Shown here in pieces: positions 9,565 to 19,658 of a stretch of DNA of 64,000 nt (position 1 is its first letter; each line of letters starts with the position of its first letter). The stretch lies in assembly GCA_945862385.1 (NCBI GenBank), contig CAMAXV010000004.1:1-64000 (forward strand). Reading direction: 5' to 3'. The DNA is from Chitinophaga pinensis (GTDB lineage Bacteria; Bacteroidota; Bacteroidia; Chitinophagales; Chitinophagaceae). The position numbers and the translations under genes were made by a program. The notes beneath the pieces are model-generated. The model was not told the DNA's origin. It saw only the letters and a list, made by a program, of their open reading frames with translations, and did not search any database.

Positions 9565-10812
9565 TTATCCCATATTTTTCCTCAAAAAATTTAAGGCCTG
9601 TATGGCTGTCAATTCAATATTTCTTGTCCTGTCAAATCTGAATTGAAAAGTTGTTGATACGGTTTTGTTTTTTAAACTAACAGCCACACAAACATATCCA
9701 ACTGGTTTTGTATCAGTTCCTCCTCCAGGGCCCATTATCCCTGATGTGGCCAGGCCGAAGTCTGATCCTGTCTTCAACCGAATGCCTTCAGCCATTTTCT
9801 CAACGGTCTGAATGCTTACTGCACCAAACTCCTCAAGGATTTCCGCTGGTACATTGAGCAAAGACATTTTTAATTCATTGGAATAGCTCACGATTCCACC
9901 AAAAAAAAACTGGCTGCTTCCTGCCAGTGATGTGATCAGGTGTGCAATATACCCTCCTGTGCAGCTTTCCGCTATGCTCAGTGTTTTAGACTGCTCCATC
10001 ATTTTAGCTGAAACTGCGGCCTGCATAGATAGATCCTCATCTGCAACGAGGTGTTCTTGCACAATTATTTTGAGGGCGTTGAATTGTTTTTCAATTTCTG
10101 CCTGATATGAGGGATGACTTGTGGTAAGCCGAAGTCTCACCATGCCATAGCTGGGCAGGTATGCAAGTTTTATTTCGGGTGGGAGCAGTTGTTCAAAAGG
10201 ACTCAAAATTTCCGCCAGAAATGATTCACCTATTCCTACAGTTAACATTGTTTTGTGAATAATTTTGTCTACGCTGAAATGATTTATCAGCCATGGAATA
10301 ACATCGTCAGACATCATTCCTTTCATTTCATGTGGCACGCCTGGCATGCTTACATAAACACAATTGTTTTTTTCAAAAAGCATGCCGGGGGCAGTCCCCC
10401 TCTTGTTGGGAATTACAACACAGGTATTGGGAACTTCAGCTTGTTTAAGGTTACGTTCAATGAGAGGTTTTCCTAATTTGTTTGAAAAAATATCAATGAC
10501 ATTATCCAGTGCTCCCTGATCCACAACGAGTTCCCCATCAAAAAATTTGCACAACAAGGGTTTTGTGATGTCATCTGCTGTTGGCCCAAGTCCCCCTGTG
10601 ATCAGGATAATATTGGCAAATGCGGATTCCTGTTCAATTGCCTGCCATATATCATCCCAATTGTCTCCTACAGCCAACCTGCGTCTTACAGCAATACCCG
10701 ACTCATTCAAAGCAATTCCCATCCAGGCGCTGTTGGTATCAATGGTCTGACCGATTAACAATTCATCACCAATGGTTATGATTGAGGCAATACCTTTTTG
10801 CTTATTTATCAT
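9565..10812 (-). CDS. cinA: CinA family competence/damage-inducible protein (nicotinamide-nucleotide amidase domain)
   Basis: TIGDELLIGQTIDTNSAWM, ITGGLGPTADDITK, AESCTGGYIAHLIT, GIMGPGGGTDTKPVG. Confidence 0.92.
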   Translation of the reverse strand: MINKQKGIASIITIGDELLIGQTIDTNSAWMGIALNESGIAVRRRLAVGDNWDDIWQAIEQESAFANIILITGGLGPTADDITKPLLCKFFDGELVVDQGALDNVIDIFSNKLGKPLIERNLKQAEVPNTCVVIPNKRGTAPGMLFEKNNCVYVSMPGVPHEMKGMMSDDVIPWLINHFSVDKIIHKTMLTVGIGESFLAEILSPFEQLLPPEIKLAYLPSYGMVRLRLTTSHPSYQAEIEKQFNALKIIVQEHLVADEDLSMQAAVSAKMMEQSKTLSIAESCTGGYIAHLITSLAGSSQFFFGGIVSYSNELKMSLLNVPAEILEEFGAVSIQTVEKMAEGIRLKTGSDFGLATSGIMGPGGGTDTKPVGYVCVAVSLKNKTVSTTFQFRFDRTRNIELTAIQALNFLRKNMG

Positions 10813-11234
10813 AAAGTTGGTGTGTTTTCAAAAAACGGAGTAAGTTTATTAAGGAGTATTTCTGGTATAGCGATTTTTGAAAAGCTGGATTTATCCATGA
10901 AATAAAGCTTTATATAGCCAATGCAAAGCAATTGATTATCAGCGTTATATATCTCATTCTTAAAAAGTATTGCGTGATTGGTTGGCAGTTGTTCAAGTAT
11001 TGTTCTCACTGTGAGCAGGTCATCGTATTTTGCCGGTCTAATGAATTTACAATCCAGACTTACAACTGGCATCAGTATTCCGGCTTTTTCAAGATCCTTG
11101 TATACTATACCAAGTGATCGCATAGAATCAGTCCTTCCTGCTTCAAAATATTCTACATACTTACCATGATAGACAACCTGCATCTGATCTGTGTCTGCAT
11201 AGCGCACCCTAACATGTGTATCAAAGCTGAACAT
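10809..11234 (-). CDS. Acyl-CoA thioesterase, YbgC/4HBT family
   Basis: HVRVRYADTDQMQVVYHGKYVEYFEAGRTD hotdog-fold active-site motif; ATGA overlap with cinA. Confidence 0.88.
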   Translation of the reverse strand: MFSFDTHVRVRYADTDQMQVVYHGKYVEYFEAGRTDSMRSLGIVYKDLEKAGILMPVVSLDCKFIRPAKYDDLLTVRTILEQLPTNHAILFKNEIYNADNQLLCIGYIKLYFMDKSSFSKIAIPEILLNKLTPFFENTPTL

Positions 11235-11241
11235 GATATTG

Positions 11242-11649
11242 TTATTTACTCGCTATCCCGTCTATACTTACTTTTCCTGGTCCGCATAGCAAAAGCGTAA
11301 TGAAAATACTCAAAAACAAACTTGCCTTTTCGCCAGTCTGAAAAAAATCCATTTGGTGAACCTTAAAAACAGCCACTCCCATAATAATTACCAGAGGGAT
11401 TGCTACCACTCTGGTAAACAAGCCTAAAGTGATGAAAAGGGCACAAAAGAATTCAGCAAAAATGGCAAGCAGCAGTGAATTTTCAGTTCCGATATTTAAA
11501 AAGTTGTAAAATGTTGCCTTTTTTTCGCCGTAATGTACCAGTTTGTCGTATCCATGAGACATCATCAGTACTCCTGCAATGAGTCTCAGGACTAAAGCGG
11601 AAAGGTTATATAAAAGTGGACTGTAATGGATGCTAAGCAGTTTTTTCAT
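11242..11649 (-). CDS. DoxX family membrane protein
   Basis: Four TM segments; LRLIAGVLMMSHGYDKL motif; likely start at internal Met (11649). Confidence 0.8.
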   Translation of the reverse strand: MKKLLSIHYSPLLYNLSALVLRLIAGVLMMSHGYDKLVHYGEKKATFYNFLNIGTENSLLLAIFAEFFCALFITLGLFTRVVAIPLVIIMGVAVFKVHQMDFFQTGEKASLFLSIFITLLLCGPGKVSIDGIASK

Positions 11650-11765
11650 TGGTTTAAGTTGGCAACTGATTAAAATCTTCGTTAAAGTGAGGAACAAAGT
11701 TAAGATATTGCATGGATCTCAGTATTTTCAAATTATTTTTGAAGAAGTAAATCCCAGTATAGCTT

Positions 11766-14700
11766 ATGAAGTCATTTTTGCCAATTGGGCTCAAATTTTT
11801 GCTAGGTTTAGTTGTTTTTTGTTCATCTCTTTTCGTTCAGGGGCAAGTTACCCGAACGATGGCTCCTTCATTCTTACAAGTTGAGAAAGCAAAATCTTTG
11901 TTCAATTCAAAACAATTTGATGCTGCAGGTTCATACATCTCATCCATTACGAGTTCAGCCAATGCTTCCGTTTTGTTTTCTGCACAGGACTTAGCTGATT
12001 TGCAGTATATACAATTGATTTCAGGGGTTATTATGCACCAGCAACCAATCATCAGAAGTGCTCAAGAGTTGATGAGTGCTACAGGAGACCGCAATACGCA
12101 GGTAAAACTGGCATATCATCTTGGTCACCATAACTTTTCAACTTCCGATTTTAGCCGAGCGCTTGAATTTCTGGAGCAAACCGATCCACTGTATTTATCA
12201 AATGATGAAAATGAAAGAGTTCAGTTCGAAAAAGGGATATCTTATTTTTCACAGCAAAAATTCGATAATGCTAAGCCTTATTTGCGCAGTATTGATCAAC
12301 TTGGTACATCACCATACTTGGTAGATGTTAGGTATTACCTTGGGTTTATTGCATTTTCCGAAAAAAAATATGAAGAGGCTGGATCCTATTTTAAATTAAT
12401 CGAGTCTGCTCCGGCGTATATAAACATCATTCCTTTTTACCAGGCTTGTATTGCACAGTCTACAGGTAATTTCTCCAAAGCCATTTCGTATGGCGAAAAG
12501 TACCTGAAGTCCGGAGATCAGCTTCAAATTCAGGCAACAACACTTTTACTTGCATCTGCATACCATAATACAGGTGATTATGTAAAGTCTGTTGCCTTAT
12601 TCATTAAGGCTAAAGGGCAGGGAATTGAATTGACTGAAGTTCAGCACTTTGAGCTTGGTTCTGCCTATTATGCAACAGGTCAGTATGCCAAGGCAATTAC
12701 AGAATTGAAACCACTATCCTCTTCAAACGGCCAACTTGCTGCAAAATCGATGCTTTTATTGGGCAATAGTTATCTTCAGTCTGGCCAGAAAGCCAATGCA
12801 AGAAGTGCTTTTCAAATTTGTAGCTCTACACTTGAGGAAGGACCTCAATTGGATAATGTCAGGTTTCAGCTGGCAAAGCTTTCCCTGGAATTGGGCTTTG
12901 AAGATATGGCTGTGCAGGAGCTGAATAAGATCATAGCGGAGCAGAGGCAGTCCGTTCATGTAAATGAGGCAAGAGCGATATTGGTCGACTATTATGCCAA
13001 GACAAATAATTATCGCCAGGCACTCATACTCATTCAGGATGGTAAAGTAGATCCATTGACCATGCAGAAAGTGGCACCAAGAATTTATTTTGGCAGGGGA
13101 GTTGAACTGATTAATGATTTACAATATGAAGATGCGGATAAGTTACTCTCTGCAATTGCATCATATAAAAACGCTCCGTTTTATCCCCCGTCATTGTTTT
13201 GGAGGGGTGAGATTGCATCTCGGAAAGATCAGGTTTCACTTGTTATCAGGTTTACACAGGATTACTTAAAAGTAAGGCAAAATGATTTTGGACAAGCGAA
13301 TGAAGATAATGCCTATTACAATTTGGGATATGCATATTTAGATCAGGAAGATTACAAATCTGCATTAGTATGTTTTGAAAAAATTAGTCAATCAAAAATG
13401 CCTATTTCCAACGATTACAGGAGGGAAGCTGTGTTAAGGGCAGCTGATTGCGCATTTATGCTAAAAAATGTAGACAAGGCCAGAACTTTATATCAATCCA
13501 TGAGAGACAAGCCCGGTTATGGTGCTGATTATGCCTATTTTCAAGGAGCACTTATTGAAGGTGCAAAGTCAGCCGATAAAAAGATTAACCAATTAAAAAT
13601 ATTAGAATCCCGGTTTCCGCAATCCGAACTTATGCCTCTTGTAACCATGGAATTGGCCGATACCTATATGTCTGAAGAGCAATATGACAAGTCAATTCCA
13701 TATCTTAAAAGAATACCATCTCTGGTAGATAAGGATGATGACCGCATGCCGGAGTCCTATATTAAATTGGGAATTGCATACTACAACCTGAATAAGCCAG
13801 ATGAGACTATAACCTATTATAAAAAACTGATTGATCAATATCCGGCATCTGAATATGCACAGGAAGCATTGGAGTCTGCCAAGTCTTTGTTTGTTGAAAC
13901 CGGGCAGATTTCAGCATATGAATCCTTTCTTGCTTCAACAGGAAGAACCGTTGATCAACTCCAAAAGGATTCATTAACCTTTCAATATGTGCAAACAATA
14001 TATGCGGAAGGAAATAATGTTGCTTCCTTAAAGGTGCTTGATGAGTATATCAAGAATTTTCCAAATGGACTTTTTATTGCAGATGTGCTTAATTACAAAG
14101 GTGAAATGCTCTTAAAAAGTAAAGACTGGAAAAATGCTGCAATCCTGTTTGAGCAGTTGGGGACAAAAGGGGTTAGTAAATACCAGGAAAAAGCACTTCG
14201 CCAATCCGGGAAGCTATATTTCTTTGAGTTAAAAGATTATGAATCAGCGCTCAGGGTTTTTTTACAATTATCTGAAATTTCATCCAATCCCGAAGCAGTA
14301 CTCGAAGCACTTCGTGGAACAGTAAGATCATATTATTATCAGAAAAAATGGAATGAGGGCAAATCATCGGCTAATTCATTAATTGGAAATGCTATTTCTA
14401 CAGCAGACGATAAGTCATTTGCAAATACAATTTTAGGATATGCTGAGCAATTATCAGGCTCATTGATTCAATCGTCTTTTTATTTCAAGGCTGTAATCAA
14501 TAACAGCAATTCAGCACTTGCCGCAGAAAGTAGGTTCCAGCTTGCGATGAATCAATTTTTATCAGGGAATTATACAGAATCTGAGAATCTCGCTACCATT
14601 GCAATTGAAAAATCAGGTTCTTATGAATTTTGGATAACGAAATCATATATTTTACTCGGACAAATCTTCTTAGAGCAAAAGGATTATTTTAATGCGAAGG

Positions 14701-14810
14701 CAACTTTAAAGAGTGTTGTTGATAATTGTACAATCTTGACATTAAAGCAGGAAGCAATTGAATTACTGAGTAAAGTTGAAAAAATTGAAAATAATGCGAT
14801 ATCCAAATAA
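11766..14810 (+). CDS. Large secreted tetratricopeptide-repeat protein
   Basis: Signal peptide; many degenerate TPRs (ALEFLEQ.., AYYNLGYAYLDQEDYKSAL.., YIKLGIAYYNLNKPDET). Confidence 0.85.
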   Translation: MKSFLPIGLKFLLGLVVFCSSLFVQGQVTRTMAPSFLQVEKAKSLFNSKQFDAAGSYISSITSSANASVLFSAQDLADLQYIQLISGVIMHQQPIIRSAQELMSATGDRNTQVKLAYHLGHHNFSTSDFSRALEFLEQTDPLYLSNDENERVQFEKGISYFSQQKFDNAKPYLRSIDQLGTSPYLVDVRYYLGFIAFSEKKYEEAGSYFKLIESAPAYINIIPFYQACIAQSTGNFSKAISYGEKYLKSGDQLQIQATTLLLASAYHNTGDYVKSVALFIKAKGQGIELTEVQHFELGSAYYATGQYAKAITELKPLSSSNGQLAAKSMLLLGNSYLQSGQKANARSAFQICSSTLEEGPQLDNVRFQLAKLSLELGFEDMAVQELNKIIAEQRQSVHVNEARAILVDYYAKTNNYRQALILIQDGKVDPLTMQKVAPRIYFGRGVELINDLQYEDADKLLSAIASYKNAPFYPPSLFWRGEIASRKDQVSLVIRFTQDYLKVRQNDFGQANEDNAYYNLGYAYLDQEDYKSALVCFEKISQSKMPISNDYRREAVLRAADCAFMLKNVDKARTLYQSMRDKPGYGADYAYFQGALIEGAKSADKKINQLKILESRFPQSELMPLVTMELADTYMSEEQYDKSIPYLKRIPSLVDKDDDRMPESYIKLGIAYYNLNKPDETITYYKKLIDQYPASEYAQEALESAKSLFVETGQISAYESFLASTGRTVDQLQKDSLTFQYVQTIYAEGNNVASLKVLDEYIKNFPNGLFIADVLNYKGEMLLKSKDWKNAAILFEQLGTKGVSKYQEKALRQSGKLYFFELKDYESALRVFLQLSEISSNPEAVLEALRGTVRSYYYQKKWNEGKSSANSLIGNAISTADDKSFANTILGYAEQLSGSLIQSSFYFKAVINNSNSALAAESRFQLAMNQFLSGNYTESENLATIAIEKSGSYEFWITKSYILLGQIFLEQKDYFNAKATLKSVVDNCTILTLKQEAIELLSKVEKIENNAISK

Positions 14811-16461
14811 AGTTGAATTTCTTTTGTCTTTCACTGTTATAACAGTATTACTTTTGTTATTGACGAATGCTGATCTGCATGCACAGATTGACAGAAACAG
14901 AAAGGAGGAAATAAACATTACTTCTGCATTTAAGCCAAGTATAGTTAGAACGGGCAAACTTGAATTTCGTGCTGATCCTCCACTAAAAGATACATCGGCA
15001 TATGTATTCAGGTACAATCAGTCAACATTGAATTTTAAAACTTCAGTTGGTCCGATTGAAGTGAAGCCCATAGCTTTTAAATCAGATACGGATGCTGATA
15101 ATATTTCAGGCGAAACTTTTTTTGCTAAATTGGGTTATGGAAATATTCAGAATCCATTTGCATCACTAAGTTATAATTCTAAATCTCAGGGTAATCACTT
15201 TTCACTGCATGCTGATCATAATTCTGCTAAAGGTAGTTTTGCTGATCAACAATATGCTAATTCTTCATTACTTGCAAAGTTTAGTAAGCGTATCAATGAA
15301 AATCAGGTTGCAGACTTTTCTGCCGGGTACGATTTTAACGCATATAAATTGTACGGATACGATCATGACGCTATAACAATTCCTTCAGATCAGATTCAAC
15401 AGAACTATCACCATGCCTTTGGTGGATTGTCATATCAATATGTTGCAGGATCTGATGGTCAAACTTTGTTTACACCTTCCATGCGATATGATTATTTTAG
15501 GACTAACCGGCTAGTGAGTGAAAATCAATTGTTAATTAAAATGCCCGTTTCTTTCAGAATAGCTTCCGGATTGCATCTGAAAACAGCTATTGATATACAT
15601 GCATTGCAGCTAAGTCAGAATAGCAAACAGCAGGACGCTAAAACATTGATTCAGGTACCCCTCAATATTGAATATGCTGTAAACCAGATAATGTTGTTTG
15701 GGGGAATAACTCCGGTGTTAAAAAATGATAAACTTTCTGTTCTGCCTGAGATACAGGTTTCATACAAGCTTCCGGAAACGAGTGTCAAGGTTAAGGTTGG
15801 TTTTCATAACGAATTGAATATCAACTCTATGTATAAGTTGAACCAGATAAATCCTTTCATACTTCCTGTTGATACGTTAACCATTTTTCAGGAACAGCAA
15901 TATTTTGCAGGATTTGATCTACATAGTGCTAAAGGATTGCAGTTGTCAGTAAAAACCGGATATTCACAATTTAAGAATCAACCATTATTTATCAATAATG
16001 GAGCATTTGGCAATGAATTGAAAGTGCTCAATGAAACTTCATTGTCTGCCTTGATGCTTGACGCTAATCTGACCTATATCTTTTCAAATAATCTTAAATT
16101 CAGTTCAGGCTTAAAAGGATATTCTTTTCAGAAACAAAGTGATTATGATGAAGCATATGGGTTATTGCCACTTGAACTATTATTTAGGCTTGATTGGGAG
16201 CCGCTTGAGCAACTTAAAACAAGATTTACTACTGTTTTGTGGAGTGGTACAATGTCAAAAACTGGCAATAATACTGATATTAAATTGCAGGATGCCGCTG
16301 ATATAAGTATGGGTGTGGAATACAAATTAAATAAAAAATGGGCACTATGGATTGATTTAAATAATATTGCCAATTCCCGCTATCAGCGATGGAATCAATA
16401 TCCATCTTTTGGATTTAATTTCATTGGTGGCGTCCGTTATGCTTTTAACAAAAAGGATTAA
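14794..16461 (+). CDS. Outer-membrane beta-barrel / TonB-dependent-receptor-like protein
   Basis: Signal peptide; alternating beta-strand patterns; C-terminal NIANSRYQRWNQYPSFGFNFIGGVRYAF. Confidence 0.72.
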   Translation: MRYPNKVEFLLSFTVITVLLLLLTNADLHAQIDRNRKEEINITSAFKPSIVRTGKLEFRADPPLKDTSAYVFRYNQSTLNFKTSVGPIEVKPIAFKSDTDADNISGETFFAKLGYGNIQNPFASLSYNSKSQGNHFSLHADHNSAKGSFADQQYANSSLLAKFSKRINENQVADFSAGYDFNAYKLYGYDHDAITIPSDQIQQNYHHAFGGLSYQYVAGSDGQTLFTPSMRYDYFRTNRLVSENQLLIKMPVSFRIASGLHLKTAIDIHALQLSQNSKQQDAKTLIQVPLNIEYAVNQIMLFGGITPVLKNDKLSVLPEIQVSYKLPETSVKVKVGFHNELNINSMYKLNQINPFILPVDTLTIFQEQQYFAGFDLHSAKGLQLSVKTGYSQFKNQPLFINNGAFGNELKVLNETSLSALMLDANLTYIFSNNLKFSSGLKGYSFQKQSDYDEAYGLLPLELLFRLDWEPLEQLKTRFTTVLWSGTMSKTGNNTDIKLQDAADISMGVEYKLNKKWALWIDLNNIANSRYQRWNQYPSFGFNFIGGVRYAFNKKD

Positions 16462-16468
16462 ACTCATT

Positions 16469-17131
16469 ATGTTGCCTACTCAGTTGCCACAGGTGCTTTA
16501 CCGTTATTTCTCTCTAAATGGGATGGTTCATATTCCAGGTTTGGGTCAGCTTAATCTTTGCAGGATACCAGCAATTAATGATTTTATAGGAAAAAAAATA
16601 CTCCCATTCAGCTATGTTATCCGTTATGATCGATGGGAAGAAAAAATGCCTGATGAACAGTTAAGCTACATCCAGAAACATATAGGGTTAGAAACAGATA
16701 ATTTAGTATTAGCTTTGAAAAATCTGGAAGAGGATATGAAAACCAGGTTGCAGGCGGAAGGTAAAATTGAATGGCAGGGAGTAGGATCTTTTATCCTTAA
16801 TGAGCATGGAGATATTTTGTTTCATCAAAAAAATCATGCAACCGTAACCCATACTGATGTTAGGTATAAACATGTTTTACGTGAGAAAATAGATCACCCT
16901 GTAATTGTGGGCGAGCAAGAGAAAACACTTGCGGAAATGGAAGAATATTTTGAAGATAAAACAACTAAAAAGTTTATTAAAGGCTGGAAGCTTGGTGCGC
17001 TCATTTTGTTTTTGCTTATAATAGCTATTTTATCTGCAAGATTCTTCATCGGGAATTATTCTATTTTTGAACCCACATTGAGCCCGTTGCATTCTGCAGA
17101 ACCTTCGGTATCACACATCCTTATGAAATAG
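16469..17131 (+). CDS. CCDC81-like prokaryotic HU-domain membrane protein lacking an evident SPOR domain
   Basis: Start at internal ATG 16469; GLGQLNL..., GVGSFILNEHGDILFHQKN, single TM near C-terminus. Confidence 0.6.
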   Translation: MLPTQLPQVLYRYFSLNGMVHIPGLGQLNLCRIPAINDFIGKKILPFSYVIRYDRWEEKMPDEQLSYIQKHIGLETDNLVLALKNLEEDMKTRLQAEGKIEWQGVGSFILNEHGDILFHQKNHATVTHTDVRYKHVLREKIDHPVIVGEQEKTLAEMEEYFEDKTTKKFIKGWKLGALILFLLIIAILSARFFIGNYSIFEPTLSPLHSAEPSVSHILMK

Positions 17132-17136
17132 TCTTC

Positions 17137-18030
17137 ATGGTAAACATAATTAATTGTCCGATTTGTAAAGGCACTGAAACAGAACTCAAGTTTCAAGTTA
17201 TTGATCACAGTGTAACTGGTGAATTATTTACTTTATCGGTTTGTAAAAGTTGTAATTTTTTATTCACAACACAGCCGCCATCAAAAGAAAATATTGGTAA
17301 CTACTACAAATCTGAAGATTATATATCACACACAGACAGTTCCAAAGGTTTATTCAATAGTGTCTATCAGATTATTAGGAAATATACACTTTCTTCTAAA
17401 AGAAATATTATTACCCGATTTTTAAAGGAAAGACAATCTTCAAAGCTCCTTGATTATGGTTGCGGAACCGGTGCTTTTTTAAAAGAGATGCAATCTAATG
17501 GGTGGCATGTATCTGGTATTGAACCGGATGATCAAGCAAGACAAAAGGCGTCTTCATTGACCAAAGAAGATATTAGTGATCCGGATAAAATTTATGATTT
17601 TGAGAAAAACTCCTTTGAAGTAATTACATTATGGCATGTATTAGAGCATGTTCATGACTTGCATGAAACGCTTGCTCAATTGCATAATATTTTAACTGAA
17701 GGTGGTTTAATTGTAATAGCTGTGCCAAATCATTTGTCTCGTGATGCAGATCATTATAACGCATCATGGGCAGCTTATGATGTTCCCAGGCATCTGTATC
17801 ATTTCAATCCCACCTCATTGCAAAAACTTCTGGGGCTGCATGGCTTAAAGATTGTAAAGGTCCTGCCTATGTGGTTTGACTCTTTTTATGTTAGTTTACT
17901 TAGTGAAAAGTATATGAAAGGCAAAATGCGCATTTTACCAGCACTTGTACAGGGGTTTTGTTCAAATTTAAATGCTATTTTAAGACCAGGTACCTGCAGT
18001 TCCCAAATCTATATTGTTAACAAAATTTAA
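17137..18030 (+). CDS. Class I SAM-dependent methyltransferase with N-terminal Cys motifs
   Basis: CPICKG...CKSCNF; LLDYGCGTGAFLKEM; LWHVLEHVHDL. Confidence 0.88.
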   Translation: MVNIINCPICKGTETELKFQVIDHSVTGELFTLSVCKSCNFLFTTQPPSKENIGNYYKSEDYISHTDSSKGLFNSVYQIIRKYTLSSKRNIITRFLKERQSSKLLDYGCGTGAFLKEMQSNGWHVSGIEPDDQARQKASSLTKEDISDPDKIYDFEKNSFEVITLWHVLEHVHDLHETLAQLHNILTEGGLIVIAVPNHLSRDADHYNASWAAYDVPRHLYHFNPTSLQKLLGLHGLKIVKVLPMWFDSFYVSLLSEKYMKGKMRILPALVQGFCSNLNAILRPGTCSSQIYIVNKI

Positions 18031-18031
18031 T

Positions 18032-19612
18032 TTAATTAAGTGCAGTAACTGCAGCCTGTAAAGCAGGATCTTCTTTGTTTATCACATAGAAATAAGCTGA
18101 TTCATCCCAGGCAAGTCTTGCAATTTGTGCTTTTATTCTATTGATAATCAATGGAATACTTTTTTCATTAAATGGATGAAATTTCAATTGTTCTGTTTGA
18201 CTGTAGGCTTTCAACGCATTCATCAATTGGATGTTATTGTTGAACATATCATAATATTCTTCCTGATTTTTGAATTTTTTAATATTATTCTTTTCTCTTA
18301 AATAGGTGTAGTAAGAGAATTTGCCAATAAAGTTATTTTCAAATACCTGCATTACACTAGAATCTAAAACATTAAAATCCCTGGATATAACCTGGTCAGG
18401 CATAATACCATCATTATCATAAAGTACTTTCCCTTTTGGTGTTTTAAATTCTTTTCTTTTCTGGGGCAAAACAGTATCATGCTTTGTTTCATGCATTCTG
18501 CTGTAAATTTCCTGACGGTATTTTTCTGAACCATCAACATAAGATTTTTGAATACATCTCCCAAGTGGTGTATAGTATCTGGCTGTTGTAAGTCTGAGGG
18601 CGGAACCGTCATTAAGAGAAAACTGCTCCTGAACCAGGCCTTTACCAAAACTTTTCATGCCAACAATTATGGCGCGGTCATGATCCTGGAGTGCCCCGGC
18701 TAAAACTTCACTAGCCGACGCAGATCCTTCATTCATGATTACGACTATTTTTCCTTCTTCAAAAACTCCTGGTCTTTTGGATTTATATTCCTTTTTAGGA
18801 CTATGCTTACCTTCAGTGAAGACAATCAGCTTATCACCTCCGATAAATTCATCAGCAATATCAATTGCTTCTTCCAGAATTCCTCCGCCATTATCTCGTA
18901 AATCCAGGATAAGCTTATTCATTCCCTGTGATTTCAATTTTTCCATTTCCACCATAAACTCCCTATATGTATTTCCGGAAAAGCGGTTAAGTTTCAGGTA
19001 TCCTGCCTCATTGTCTATCATATATGAAGCATCAACTGAAGTTAAAGGGATGCTTCCCCTTATAATTTCTTGTTTTATTATTCTTCCATTCCGGTTTATT
19101 GTCAGGTTTACAGGTGTACCTGACGGCCCTTTTACCCATTGCTTAAATTTATCAGCATTTTTACTGCCTGTAGCTTGACTGTCATTCACTTTAAGAATCC
19201 TGTCGCCAACTTCAAGTTTTGCTTTTTCTGATGGACCATTCTTTATTACCGAAAGAATGTGAACAGTATCATTAAACATATTGAATTCAACACCGATTCC
19301 TTCAAATCTACCCTCAAGATCTTCATTCATTTCCATCAATTCTGATCCGGGAATAAAATTTGAGTGGGGGTCAAGTGCCGATAATACTGACTGAATGGCA
19401 ATTTGACTGATGGAGTCAGTTTTGATATCATCAACATATCTTTTATGCACCAGTTCTATTACCTCATCATAGGTTGTCTTTTCTTTTGATGTGAAAAAAC
19501 TTTTCGATATTGGCATATTGCTATGTAATTTGTAACCAATTAGCATGCCAATTGAAACAGCAACTGAGATAAGAAGTGGGATTGTAAAATTGTATTTTTT
19601 ATTTGGGGTCAT
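18032..19612 (-). CDS. S41 family C-terminal processing peptidase
   Basis: PDZ region, LDLRDNGGGILEEAIDIAD, NEGSASASEVLAGALQDHDRAIIVGMKSFGKGLVQ (Ser/Lys dyad). Confidence 0.93.
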   Translation of the reverse strand: MTPNKKYNFTIPLLISVAVSIGMLIGYKLHSNMPISKSFFTSKEKTTYDEVIELVHKRYVDDIKTDSISQIAIQSVLSALDPHSNFIPGSELMEMNEDLEGRFEGIGVEFNMFNDTVHILSVIKNGPSEKAKLEVGDRILKVNDSQATGSKNADKFKQWVKGPSGTPVNLTINRNGRIIKQEIIRGSIPLTSVDASYMIDNEAGYLKLNRFSGNTYREFMVEMEKLKSQGMNKLILDLRDNGGGILEEAIDIADEFIGGDKLIVFTEGKHSPKKEYKSKRPGVFEEGKIVVIMNEGSASASEVLAGALQDHDRAIIVGMKSFGKGLVQEQFSLNDGSALRLTTARYYTPLGRCIQKSYVDGSEKYRQEIYSRMHETKHDTVLPQKRKEFKTPKGKVLYDNDGIMPDQVISRDFNVLDSSVMQVFENNFIGKFSYYTYLREKNNIKKFKNQEEYYDMFNNNIQLMNALKAYSQTEQLKFHPFNEKSIPLIINRIKAQIARLAWDESAYFYVINKEDPALQAAVTALN

Positions 19613-19658
19613 TGCTCAAGTAGATTGATTTACAAAGTTGATGAATTTAACCTAAAGA

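Noticed and set aside
18364-18648. 94-aa minus-strand ORF inside the S41 peptidase
   Set aside because: Alternate frame of a well-supported S41 gene
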